Below are positions 53,902 to 64,000 of a DNA stretch of 64,000 nucleotides, piece after piece (the first letter of the stretch is position 1; the number at the start of each line of letters is the position of its first letter). A program made the position numbers and the translations under genes. The stretch covers positions 2,857,501 through 2,921,500 of the forward strand of contig BSDZ01000014.1 of the NCBI GenBank assembly GCA_030268105.1, written 5' to 3'. The DNA comes from Volvox africanus. Its lineage: Eukaryota; Chlorophyta; Chlorophyceae; Chlamydomonadales; Volvocaceae. Below the pieces are notes generated by a model. It had not been told where the DNA came from. It ran no database searches and saw only the letters and a list, made by a program, of their open reading frames with translations.

Positions 53902-56900
53902 TTATTCCCCGTCGCCATGTTGCCCGTTGTCGGCCGCCACGTGCTGCAGTTGCAGACAACGACCTAGATCAGGATCAGGATCAGGATCCGAATCCGGATT
54001 CGGATCCGGATCCCGCTTTGACCACTATGGCGGAGAAGCTAGGAGGTGCAGGCGGCGGCGACGTCGACGATAATGGCGGCGCCGACGTTGTCAATGACGA
54101 CAGCGGTAATCGTTTGGCAGTAGCGCATGCCGGATACGTGCCCCATCTTCACCTTCCCGCGTTGCGACAGGAGCTTCATTTCTACCAGTCTAACGGACAA
54201 TCGTATGTTCGTACAGGGGGCGTACAGATGTACCCTCCATTATTCCAGGAGCACCGTTACGGCGCCTGCGGCACCGCTGCTGCAGATGGCAGGCCGCCGT
54301 ACGACGTAGCCGTCACGGACAGCTTCTCGAATCCGCATGGCGCAGATCAGCAACCCGTACAACCCGAAGACCACTACCAACACCATAATCTTCAACGGCA
54401 AGACCAGCTCCAAGACCAGCTCCAAGACCAGCTCCAAGACCAGCTGCCAATGACATCTCACTTGCGGCGGAGTCCGCAGTACCCTTATAAGGCGGAGCGC
54501 ATCCAAGATCCGGACGGCCATAGCGACATGAGGCGATTCCAGGAGGAGCGGGACGTCCTCCACTCGGCCTCCCACGTTGACGCCGACAGCCATAGCCACC
54601 GTGACAGCGGCGGCGGCAGCAGCGGCGGCGGCGGCAGCGGCGGCGGCGGCAGCGATTGGTATTCATCCGGTCTGCTTCCGGGCGGTCCTGTTGCTGGCGG
54701 GATGAGTAGTGCAGGACAGCAGCAACTTTGGATTCCCAGAGGACATCAACCGACTGACGAGCAGGATACAGATCGACAGACGGCGGCGGCAGCGGCGGCG
54801 GCAGCGGTGCCGCCGGGGGAGGGTCGTTCAAGACCGTCCCTTTCCCAGCCGCAATCGAACGCGGGGACGGTCGGCACTGGAGGCGATGGCGATGGCAGGG
54901 GTGGCGGCGATGATGTCGGGGGTAGCGGCGGCACGGTGGGATGTGGAGAAGAAGTATCCGTCCGGGGCATAAGGCCTTTCGCGCCATGTCCGCTATCTCC
55001 CATGCAGCTAAGTGATCAGCAACAGCAGGTGCAGGTGCAGATGCGGGTGCGGGTGCAGGAGTGCGCGCACGGGCCGCTGAAGGAATACGCAGAAATGTCG
55101 GTGGCGGCGCCTCTGCCGCACCGTCAGGTTGATGGTGGTGAGGATGATGGTAATTATCAACACCAACACCAACGCCAACGCCAACATCAGCACCAGCAGG
55201 AGCTAAAACAGCGATGGGGTTCGGCCGGCTTGAGCAAGGAGGCGGAGAAGGAGGCGGAGGCTCCTGAGTCTGCTCCGGCTGCTGCTACCACCATCGCCGC
55301 TGTGGATGCTTGTGCACTGGCGCCAACCGCCGCCGCCGCCGCAAACGCCGCCGCCACTGCCGCCGCCGCCGCATTGCCGCAGAACCAAGTTATGGACGCG
55401 TGCCCCGAGCACGTGCAGTGGGTTTGGAAGCTGCGCATACTGAGAGAAAAGCTGGGTGAGCTCGTGATGGGGGCGCAAACACGCCTGCAGCAGCAACAAC
55501 AACAACAACGGCAGCAAGCAGGCGATGCGAGCGGAGGTGCTGGAGGGGCAGCTGTGACAGACAGGACAGATACGGGGCCTAGCAGACAGATACGAGCCGA
55601 TGCAGGCGGCGGTCTGGAGGTAGAGCTGGCGAGGGAGTATGCCCTGCTGACGGGCTGGGATGTGGACCTGGCACTCGCGTGGGGAGGAGATGCGTTTCGT
55701 GAAGAGCTCCCTCCGCCGCCATTACAGCCGCCGCAGCCGGGGGGATCTGCTGGGTTATTGGTAAGCTGCTTGCAAGGCGCTAGAGGGGAGCGATAGGGTA
55801 CGATGTGCAGGAGGTAGGGCGAATGAATGGTGTTTTCTGTTGTTGTTGTGTGGGGGGGGGGGGGCCGCCGACGGGCGGTGATGGTGATGGTGATGGTGAT
55901 GGTGATGGTGATGGCGGGGGGTGGATGTGGCTTTTGCTTGAATTCGTTCAAGTTGCCAACAAACTGCGAAATACAACGACGCCGTAACGGAAACCACTTC
56001 GCTATGTGTCCTCGCCTCATCTACTCCATCTATCATGAACTATTCCCACTGCACAACAGGGCGCTCGTGAGAACCCCGCCTCCGCCACTGCCGGCAGCGG
56101 CGGCGGCGGCAGCGGCGGCGGCGGCGGCGACCGCTACTTTGCGCGCTTCGCGCTAATGCCGCCAGTCGGATCATCCCTCGCCACCACGCCGCCTCTTCTG
56201 GTGGTGGAGGTGGCCCCGTCGCGTGAAGTCTGGATGACGTCACCCGGCGGCGTGCCCGTACAGCTTACCCTTGGTGCGGCCGACCCAGCTACAGCCACAG
56301 CCAACGCCGCAACAGCAAGCAGCGGTGTCGGCGGCGGCGGCGGCGGCGGCTCTGGTGGTTGGGGTGGCGGTGGCGGGCCACTGCTGATACCAGTACGCGT
56401 CGACACTTTGGAGCAGCTTAAGGCGGTGTTGAGAACCCTGGGGGGCCTGGTAAGTGTGGCCGTGTGGGGGTTTGGGGGTGTGAGGTGTGGTCGGACGACG
56501 CTAAGGGTGAGGCAGGCGAGCTGGTGGCGGGAAGGTGGGATGAAGGAAGGTACATCCCTCATCAAACACATCTATACGGCAATCACTTGATCACTCACTC
56601 ACGCACTGGGACGGGTACGGCGTGAGCTCTCTCGTACTCGTGAGCTTCGTTATGTTTTCCACGCACGCGTACGACCTACCCCTTACGTCATCGCCCCTTT
56701 CCCCTTGCATTCCCGCACTTCTAGATCTCTGCTGCCAGCCAGGCGGCGCAACAAGCAGCAGGGCCAGCAGGACAAGAACATCAGCTGCAGCGACCACATG
56801 GCTCGTTGCCGCAACCGCAACCGCAACCGCAACCGCAACTACAACCGCAACCACAACCGCGTCAATCGCTGCATCTACAACAGCCCCACGGAAATCCACC

Positions 56901-58335
56901 GCCACTGCCGCAGCTACTGCCGCAGCTTGAGAGGTCAGCACCTCCGCGACGACGGCCTGCCCTCGAACGCACTGGCGGCGATGTGGCCGTCAGCGATGGC
57001 GGCGGCGATGATGGCGGCGGCGATGATGGCGGCGGTGGCGATGATAACAGCGGCGACAGTAGCGGCGATGGTGGTGACAGTCGCGGTGGCAACGGCGGTG
57101 GCAACGGCGGCGGCAGCGCTTCTCACTCTCTCCTCGGATCATTTGTTCATTGCGCCTCCGCCTCAGCACTGGACCTGGAGGGGTGTGAGGCCACCAGCGG
57201 CGCCTCGGAGAGAGCCCCGAAGGAGGCAGGGGTCGCCAGGCCGGGCGGTGGCAGCGCGCCATCTAGATCCGGATCTGGAGCCGGGTTCCCATGGAATAAT
57301 TCGTCGTACCAGATGCCGCCGCCGCCGTTGCCCCCACTGCTCCAGACCCATAATCCGGTTGGGCAGATGCAACCTCAACCCCCACATCCACATCCACATC
57401 AACACCGGGATTCTCATGATGTAGGAGTGGCAGGGGAACAGGCACTAGGACTGTCACCCGCAGCTCAACCTAATGAGTCACAGGAATTGCAGCACAAACA
57501 GCAACCACCACAACCACCACAACCACCACAACCACCACAACCACCACAACCGCTGGAGCAGCAATCGCAGCAGACATTACTGCAATCGCGATTGGCGCCA
57601 CAGCAACGTCAACTGCCACCGCAGCAGCAGTTATTGACGCATCTGCAGATACAGCATCAGCTTCAGCAGCTACTGTTGCAGCTGCAGCTGCAGTACGAAC
57701 AGACGTTGGCGCAGGCGCGGCAGGTGCTACAGCAGCTGGTTGCCCAGCTGGGTCCGGAGCAAGGACCGCTGTGGTTTCAAACGCAGTACCTTCCGCAGCT
57801 GCAAACGCTGCTGAACCAGATCCAGATCCAGATGCATCAGGCCCAGGTGCAGTTACAGGTGCAGATGCAATACAGCGTTGCAGCGGAGAGTGCGCCGTCA
57901 ACGGCGGCTACAGCAGCAGGGGCGGGCATGGGCGCGGAGAACATATCGGCGGAAGTAGCAGCAGTAGCGGCAGCGGCGCCACCTCCGCCTCTTTCGCCGC
58001 TTGTAGGGCGTCATCAAGCTGCTTCGGGAGAAGGTCCGCTGCTGGCGGGCGGCCCGGTCAGTAGGTCCATGGGAGTTGTGGCGGAGGTTCGCAGCAGCAG
58101 CAATTTGCCTGGCGGCCGCCGTGCCGCCAGCGGCGGCGGTGGAACCGGCGGCACCAGCGCCGTTGCACAGGCAGTCCGGACGCCAGCACCACAGTTACTT
58201 GAACCACAGGTGCAAGTGCAAATGCAGAAGCAGCACCTGCACCAGCAGCAGCAGCCGACCCATGGGATGCATCAGCCACAACTCCTGCCGCAGGTCCTAA
58301 TGCTGCAGCGGCAGGCTTTATCGGAAGCATCAACT

Positions 58336-58366
<31 letters not shown>

Positions 58367-58896
58367 GTACAGCCGCCGCTGCCAGCTCTGCCGTAGCAGG
58401 GCTGCCGGGAGCCGGCATTGGCAAAAGACCCACGGGTCGGCGGAGAACTGCAATTAGGTCCGGCGCCGGCAGCAGCGACCAATGGGATGATGGACAGGCC
58501 GGCTTGGATCTGTCACCGCTGGCGGCAGCGGGCACCGGCACGGGGACAGCGGCGGCGGCAGCGGCGGCGCCGACGGCATCGACGAGTAGCACGCCCGCGG
58601 GCTCTGGTGGCGGTAGCGGCGGCGGTGGCCATCGTAACTCCAGATGGGCAGCCGGTGCTTCCGTCCCGTTGGCGCAGCGGGATGACGGGGAAGTTCATAT
58701 GGGCGCTGGTCGAAAGCGCGCCCGCTGCGCGGCGGATTGCGGTAGCGGCAACGCCGCCCGTTCGTGCAGCTGGGGATTGTGTATCGCCTGTTGTAACGCG
58801 CGCTGCCTGGCCTCCGGTGAGACTTGTAAGTACGGCAACCACGCCAAACGTACGGTGGAGCTTCGATTAACGCATGATCGTCCAAGGCAGGTTTAG
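53902..58896 (+). CDS. Gln/Gly/His-rich protein with C-terminal Cys-rich motif
   Basis: Three exons joined in phase 0: up to 55760, 56060-56449 and 56725-58896 (TAG). The first good ATG is at 54027; the frame is open from 53902, so an earlier start is possible. From 54027 the product is about 1,430 residues. Exon 1 has Gly/Ala/Gln runs, a QDQL repeat and a helical segment (VQWVWKLRILREKLGELVMG). Exon 2 encodes a compact beta-like block (LLVVEVAPSREVWMTSPGGV ... LIPVRVDTLEQLKAVLRTLG). Exon 3 is PQ-rich, then strongly Gln/Leu-rich (coiled-coil-like, about 57640-57870). It ends with a Cys/His cluster (about 58720-58850: CAADC, CSWGLCIACCNARC, CKYGNH) flanked by basic residues. The cluster suggests a zinc-binding fold and the whole a nuclear or regulatory protein; both are inference. 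Confidence 0.75.
53984..54007. repeat. 24-bp perfect palindrome
   Basis: The sequence centred on AATCCGGATT with GGATCC at both ends equals its own reverse complement. It lies in the open frame encoding DPNPDSDP. Confidence 0.9.
54392..54445. repeat. In-frame 12-bp coding repeat
   Basis: Four copies of CAAGACCAGCTC encode tandem QDQL in the first exon of the Gln/Gly-rich gene. Confidence 0.95.
55879..55915. repeat. GGTGAT microsatellite
   Basis: Six GGTGAT units in the first mapped intron of the Gln/Gly-rich gene. Confidence 0.9.
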
Positions 58897-58915
58897 ACCG
58901 GTGCGCGCGTGTGCT

Positions 58916-59062
58916 GATGATAGACCGTGTTAGGGCGTTTCACATGCACGTACATCTTGCCGTACAAGCCGTGTCGCAGGCTGGATATTGGCGAAGCTTG
59001 TCTTTCCATGTAATTACTAATAATAGCGTTGGCGCGCGATGATAGGCCGTGTTAGGGCGTTT
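58916..59062. repeat. 25-bp direct repeat pair
   Basis: 58916-58940 and 59038-59062 are identical at 24 of 25 positions (GATGATAG(A/G)CCGTGTTAGG...). They flank the putative polyadenylation signal of the Gln/Gly-rich gene. Confidence 0.85.
59009..59013 (+). promoter_or_regulatory. TGTAA polyadenylation signal
   Basis: TGTAA about 115 bases after the stop of the Gln/Gly-rich gene; a typical distance for a volvocine 3' end. Confidence 0.5.
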
Positions 59063-60606
59063 AAAGGGCGCTTCTGCAAAATGTTGTGCGGCTGAAACAT
59101 GCATGGGCCCTATGAACTTCAATATAAATACCTAGGCTTCGGGTTGAGACTCAAAACTGAGACGCTTATTTGATGATTGCCTATTTGGGACCTCTTCATT
59201 ACGAAAGTGACAAAATGCCCGAAATGTCCTTTTCGGGAATGGTCCAGAAGAAAATGCGTCGTATGGTTTGCAATTCCACATACGTACGACACTGTACGAC
59301 ACGCTTTACACCAAACCAACGCCAGCCGCCAGGAGGTATGGTACTAGCTACAAATCTTTTGTGCCGGCAAAAGGATATACGCAGGAGCAGCAACAACAGG
59401 GCGTCATGGACTTCTAAGGGTGGCGAATGCTTGGAACAGCTGGAAACCTTTAACGTGTTAACTGGGCCCTATAATGGGTCGGGTTGGCTGGGGCCCATCA
59501 GCTAAATACCCGCGTGTGCCCCCCTGATGGGCTGTCAGGCGCCTGTTGGAGTGGTGAGATGTGGACATGTAGTGGGGGGCAATGTGAAGATGTAGAGAGG
59601 GATATGGCGTGGTTAACACAACACTGGGAAGCATGTGGGACACGCTCGATGGAAAAAATTCAATTGTGTATACAATAGAAATAATTTTCCATTATGTTTA
59701 CATTTTAGTAAGTATGGAGCACGGCAGTAGGGGCAGGGGCAGCATATCTGCCCTCACTTCGCTAAACAGTGTGATGGGCCTTGTTGGACGCAGATGCGCC
59801 AATTAATATGGGAGCTGGGGCCCCAGCTCATCAACTACTCCTTAAAACAGTCTTCGAAAGTGAAAGAGTGAGGGAAAAGGAAGGAAAGGACCACATCGGC
59901 CGGGTCTTGAAAAGGGAAGGGGGAAAAAGAACGGAGATGGGAAACGGCCTCATGTCGCAGGGCTCTGCTTTCGAGGTACAGGTCAGGAGCTCAGAAAATC
60001 TTGTTACATGCAGATTACACCTTGAAATCACCGCGTCCTGGATCCCACAGACCCGAGGGCCTCGGACCCGAGGTTGCCGGACGCCATGAGCAATGTGGTT
60101 GTAGCCTCTTCAGGTTTGGTCCTCCTTATGGTTTCCTGGTTATCTTTGGAAAAGAATTCGATGAAATGCTTCATCTGAATTGGTGATAATGGGCACTGGG
60201 CGAACTGCCCTAGACTGCCTAGCTTTAGTACGGGGCGGATCCCCAAAGCTTGCATCCGAGGACAGCGAAACGAGCATGTACCATTCGGTATTAAAGCAAG
60301 GGCTGAATGTCACCTTGCGAGGCGCTTTGTCCCTGCCAGCTGCCACCGCGTACGACCGTGTGTTGGTCGAACAACCGTTCTGCTTTGACCCCAAAGACAC
60401 TATAAGAATTTTATGTAAACGTTTAGCATTCATACTATCCTAAGGGAATCGGGGACCATGCCCATCCTTTGTATCTTTTAACGGCTGAACTGGGTCTGGG
60501 TCAACCTGGGTCTTTATAAGGAAATTTCCTAATTTATGTATCTTGCTCGTTGCAGCTTATACAATAAAGAGGTTTAGCTTTGGCAGTCTAGACGCCCCGT
60601 TTTCCG
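59063..60606. other. Intergenic region with a dispersed-repeat copy
   Basis: No supported gene. About 59900-60060 resembles, in the opposite orientation, 25330-25510 inside the left arm of the inverted duplication (shared GGGAAACG, TGTCGCAGGGCTC, TTACATGCAG and a CACCGCGTCCTGGATCCCAC block), so both are probably copies of a mobile or repeated sequence. Confidence 0.5.
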
Positions 60607-60801
60607 ATGGCAACTGAACATCCAGGCCGAAATGGACAGCAGAAAGTTCACATTCGCACTAAGAACATCGTTGATGTTGTAAAAGGAGTTGCTGCTGCAT
60701 ACGTTGGTTTGCATCTGGGGATAGCTGCACTCAAATTTATCGGTATGCAAGGCATCTGTTATGATCTTTTGGGAAGCTTGTATCCCTTTACCTCAAAATA
60801 A
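60607..60801 (+). CDS. Possible 64-residue membrane protein
   Basis: An intact ATG-to-TAA frame: hydrophilic start (MATEHPGRNGQQKVHIRTKN), one hydrophobic helix (VVKGVAAAYVGLHLGIAALK) and a short tail ending PFTSK. Size and layout resemble small organellar membrane subunits, but I recognise no family. No splice evidence, so it could be a chance frame. Confidence 0.35.
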   Translation: MATEHPGRNGQQKVHIRTKNIVDVVKGVAAAYVGLHLGIAALKFIGMQGICYDLLGSLYPFTSK

Positions 60802-60940
60802 ACGCTCTATTTTTATTACCGTGAAGTAACTTTGCGTGCTCTCTCTGCATCCAACAAAGAGCAGAGTGCTTAGCTTGTTCCTTGCAATTCACGCCTGTTA
60901 AACACTGCAGGTCGGAGATTCAGGGGCAAAACTGGGCAGA

Positions 60941-61226
60941 ATGCAGGACCAAAGAAGCAGCAGCGACAGCAATCCTCGTCTTCAGCAGCATCTACGCAGG
61001 TGTGTTAGATGTCAGGTCGGGCAGCGTTATTGCGGCGTGGGGTTTCTGCTCGCATCCTAGCTGGTCGGGAGAAGGCGGGGTTCCCTGAAACAGAACACGA
61101 CTTTGCGGGACAGCGCAGACGTATACGGCTATACGCGACACCGAACACCAAAAGTCTTTCTGCGGCTGTCAACACTCTGGCCAGGGCATTCAAGCCCCGT
61201 TTAGCGGGACCCTTAACCCCCTTCTG
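60941..61226 (+). other. Possible upstream exons of the VASt gene
   Basis: A frame beginning MQDQRSSSDSNPRLQQHLR (60941) and an overlapping open stretch to about 61226 look coding, but they do not join in phase to the exon at 61500. The following CT-rich tract (61240-61425) is intronic or a UTR microsatellite. Confidence 0.25.
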
Positions 61227-61239
61227 GCGAGGTGGCACC

Positions 61240-61361
61240 TGTCGCTCTCCCTCTTTCTCTCTCCCTCTCTCTTTCTTTCTCCCCCCTCTCCTTCTCCCTC
61301 TCCCTCCCTCTCCCTCCCCCCCTCTCCCTCCCTCCCTCCCTCCCTCCCTCCCTCTCTCTCC

Positions 61362-61410
<49 letters not shown>

Positions 61411-61425
61411 TCTCTCTCTCTCAAA
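61240..61425. repeat. CT-rich microsatellite
   Basis: Nearly uninterrupted pyrimidine tract of CTCT and CCCT units just before the first mapped VASt exon. Confidence 0.95.
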
Positions 61426-61499
61426 CACATCTCTGATGCCTCACCTCTAGATTTCTCGCTAATAGTGAGGGGTTTTGAAGCGTTCCGTCCCTTGTCCAG

Positions 61500-64000
61500 G
61501 CCACCATCACCACGACGGCTGAGGATTCCTGGGCGCCTGTCGACACGTTGGCGCCGACCGCACCTGAGGGCTATAAGCAGATTGTCACCAAGACCCTGCC
61601 ATGCCGACCCCAGGAGCTATACGGCCTCCTGTTCTCCAGCTCCGGAGCCAGCTTCTACCTGAAGCAGCATCGAGAAATTGGCAAGCAATGGGACCTCGTT
61701 GCCACGTCATGGCGCCGCGCCTCCACAGCGGCCCCAGAACCAGCTCGTGAAGCGGATGCGGATTCTGGGCACGTGCCAGATGGCAGCCTGCTGGGCCGGA
61801 AAAGCGTGTTTGAGTGGGTGGTGAGTTTCGGCAAGCGAGGAGAGATCATTGAGAACACGGGGAGGCCGCGTCTTTGTGAGCCGTTGTGAGGGTGACACAA
61901 CGCAGGGCCAAAGTCCGAAAGGTTTCCTTGCGACCCAAATATGTCGCGCACCAGCTGCACGTGTGGCGCACGTGAGGAGCAAGTGTCAAGCCTTTACACA
62001 GAACAGTTGACTTGCAATGGGAGTTTTGGCTCGACTAGCCCCATGTGTAAGGCCCCAACTGAAAAAATGGGCTCCAGCTGCAATGAGTGCGTGCCAGATC
62101 GCATGGATATTTGCGATGTGACAGGCCGCACTTTCGCAGGGGATAAGAAGGTTTAGCATATCACGCTTGGGTTATTTGTATTGACTTGACCGGACTTGAC
62201 CCTAAGGCCTTAATGTTTTACCAGGGCTGGCTGCTTGGTAGATTCACCACCACACGTGCGCTCCTGTTAAACCCCTCTACATATTTTTACGCCGTATCGT
62301 TTTGCCCACGCTAATGATACCTCTCTCCTCCTCTCTCCTCTCTTCTCCTCCTTGTTCTCCTCCTCCCCTCTCCTCGTTCTCCTCGTCCTCGTTCTCCTCC
62401 TCACCACCACCATATTAATCTCCACGTTCCTAACTTCCCATTGCAACCGCCACTGTCACCATTACGTTGCTGTTACGGTCGCAGTTGGGTCAACCCGGTT
62501 CCGGCAGCTTCACCCGACTCCTCACGTTCGTGAACCCCAAGAAGCCGCCGAACACCGTTGACACGCGGTGAGGTTTGGGGGGGGGAGGGGGCTGGAGATG
62601 CGTTGGAGGGCCGGGGCCGGAAGAGAGGAAGCAAGAGGAACAATCCATACTACCTGGCGACCTTGCCACGTGCTCCCAGTTTTGCCTGTTCAGTCCTCAG
62701 CTTAACGCCACGTCCCTTCCTTCCGGGATCTGTACAGCTGGCATTCTCAGGTTGATTGTTGTAAGCTCGAAACCCTTAACATCCCTCCACTTGTATGCAC
62801 TCTCGGATCCTGTCTCTTGGCTACTTAAATGTTGACACAGTATTGCAATACTGTTGGTGTTAGTGCTACACCACATGGTTGGTGCTACATCTTAAACAAG
62901 AGTAACCAATTATGCCACCCCTTACTGCTCACCATGTGGTGTAATGTGATGTCTACCCGTTTTCGGCATCCTGGTGGCGCGCAGCTGCGTCCAGCGGCAG
63001 CAGTTCGGTGTCTACCAGGGGGGTGTCCTTGTGTTCGCAACCGCTATGAGCATGCTGGACATCCCCTTCAAGGACTGCTTCACAGTCAACTCCTTCTGGA
63101 GAGTGGAGCCTGGTGTGCAGCCGGGCACCTCCACGGTCACCATTCACCTCAAGGTGGGGCTCTTGCGCAGGGAGGGAGGAAGGCTGGGAGATAGGGAGGG
63201 ACAGGGAGGGAGGGAGGGAGGAGGGCTGGGAGATAAGGAGGGAGGGAGGGACAGGGAGGGAGGAAGATAGGGAGGGAGAAAGATAGGGAGGGAGGCTGGG
63301 AGGGAGGGAGGCTGGGAGGGAGGAAGGCTGGGAGATAGGGAGGGACAGGGAGGGAGGAAGGCTGGGAGACAGGGAGGGAGGGAGGGACAGGGAGGGAGGG
63401 AGGGACAGGGAGGGAGGGAGGGACAGGGAGGGAGGGAGGGACAGGGAGGGAGGGAGGGACAGGGAGGGAGGGAGATAGGGAGGGAGATAGGGAGGGAGGG
63501 AGGGAGGGAGGGCAGCAGTTAACTGAAAGTGAGTGTGACGCAAACTTTGTGCGCCGTGGTATGGGATGGGGTAGTAATAAAGCGCCACGAAATATTGGAG
63601 GTAATCTGAAAAGGAAGCGATGGATGGGAAAGAGGGTGCGGAAGAGAGGATGCTGCAACATTGGTACCTTACTAGCAATCCTCTCCCACACCATTAGCCT
63701 TTTGTCCCCTTCCTCCGCGCCCATTTTTCCTGAATTCAGCTTCTTAGATCAGATTAGATATATGTTTCAGTTCCCCAACCGCATCTCGCCCGCACCTTCC
63801 TTTCCCATTCTCTGATCCGCAACTTACATCACACATGATGACAGCTTCTTGATTTCATAGCGGCACCCTCCATCTGCATCGCCTTTATTTGTGATGTTTG
63901 ACATCGGATTCGTTTGTTAATCTCCCTTCAAACTCCCCAATCCCAATCTCTGCTCCTCCCCGGGGGCACGTGTTGCAGGTCAACTTCATCAAGCGGGCAA
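61500..64000 (+). CDS. VASt-domain protein (sterol-transfer/GRAMD1-like family), partial
   Basis: Exons join in phase: 61500-61821 (VTKTLPCRPQELYGLLFSSS ... LKQHREIGKQWDL), 62485-62567 (SFTRLLTFVNPKKPPNTVDT), 62985-63153 (QRQQFGVYQGGVLVFATAMS, MLDIPFKDCFTVNSFWRVEP, STVTIHLK) and 63979 onward (VNFIKRA), which runs off the window. The order matches the VASt fold: an N-terminal strand with PxELYxLLF, a central R-x-L-x-F-x-x-P strand, then Gly-Val-Leu-Val, P-F-x-D-x-F and a final V-x-F-x-K. Known role of the family: lipid or sterol movement at membrane contact sites, usually with a GRAM domain before VASt. No GRAM domain is visible here; it may lie in unrecognised 5' exons or be absent. Confidence 0.75.
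63160..63515. repeat. GGGA-rich microsatellite
   Basis: Long run of GGGAGGGA with regular ACAG, GATA and GCTG interruptions, in the intron before the last visible VASt exon. Confidence 0.95.

Overview
The window looks like nuclear DNA of a volvocine green alga (Volvox and relatives). The signs are coding exons split by many GT-AG introns, GC-rich third positions, long Ala/Gly/Gln/Pro runs inside otherwise ordinary proteins, TGTAA motifs after stop codons where expected, abundant GATA-type and CA/CT microsatellites, and one gene with a proline-rich stalk. There is no bacterial or organellar layout: no operons and no RNA genes that I could recognise. The species call is an inference from style, not from a marker gene. 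Exon edges given below come from reading frames and splice signals by eye.

Layout. (1) About 0.25-9.2 kb, plus strand: 3' part of a receptor-like protein kinase, with a glycosylation-rich ectodomain, Pro-rich stalk, one membrane segment and a complete TKL-type kinase domain over ten exons. Its 5' end lies before the window. (2) 10.7-20.9 kb, minus strand: a large multi-exon gene for a secreted, low-complexity, Pro/Ser/Gly-rich protein with a signal peptide. It converges with gene 1 and carries a 0.6-kb GATA-type repeat block in an intron. (3) 22.25-34.0 kb: an 11.7-kb imperfect inverted duplication with arms of 5.2 and 4.5 kb around a 2.0-kb spacer. Each arm holds a broken copy of the same MFS transporter gene plus conserved unknown ORFs; the spacer holds a polyproline tract. 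(4) 34-41.4 kb: sparse region with one convincing minus-strand hypothetical gene (35.8-36.8 kb), a weak ORF next to it, and exon-like blocks of a further minus-strand gene at 39.6-41.0 kb. (5) 41.6-50.8 kb, minus strand: probably one long gene. Its 5' half is Gln/Pro-rich and its 3' half contains a divergent FCP1/SCP-like HAD phosphatase fold lacking the catalytic residues. (6) 51-53.9 kb: no gene supported. (7) 53.9-58.9 kb, plus: a three-exon gene for a ~1,430-residue Gln/Gly-rich protein ending in a Cys-rich, probably metal-binding segment. (8) 60.6 kb: a possible 64-residue membrane protein. (9) 61.5 kb to the right end, plus: part of a VASt-domain (sterol-transfer family) protein that continues out of the window.

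The genes look like independent eukaryotic transcription units, not a pathway cluster. The most unusual object is the inverted duplication; next are the degenerate FCP1-like protein and the stalked receptor kinase.
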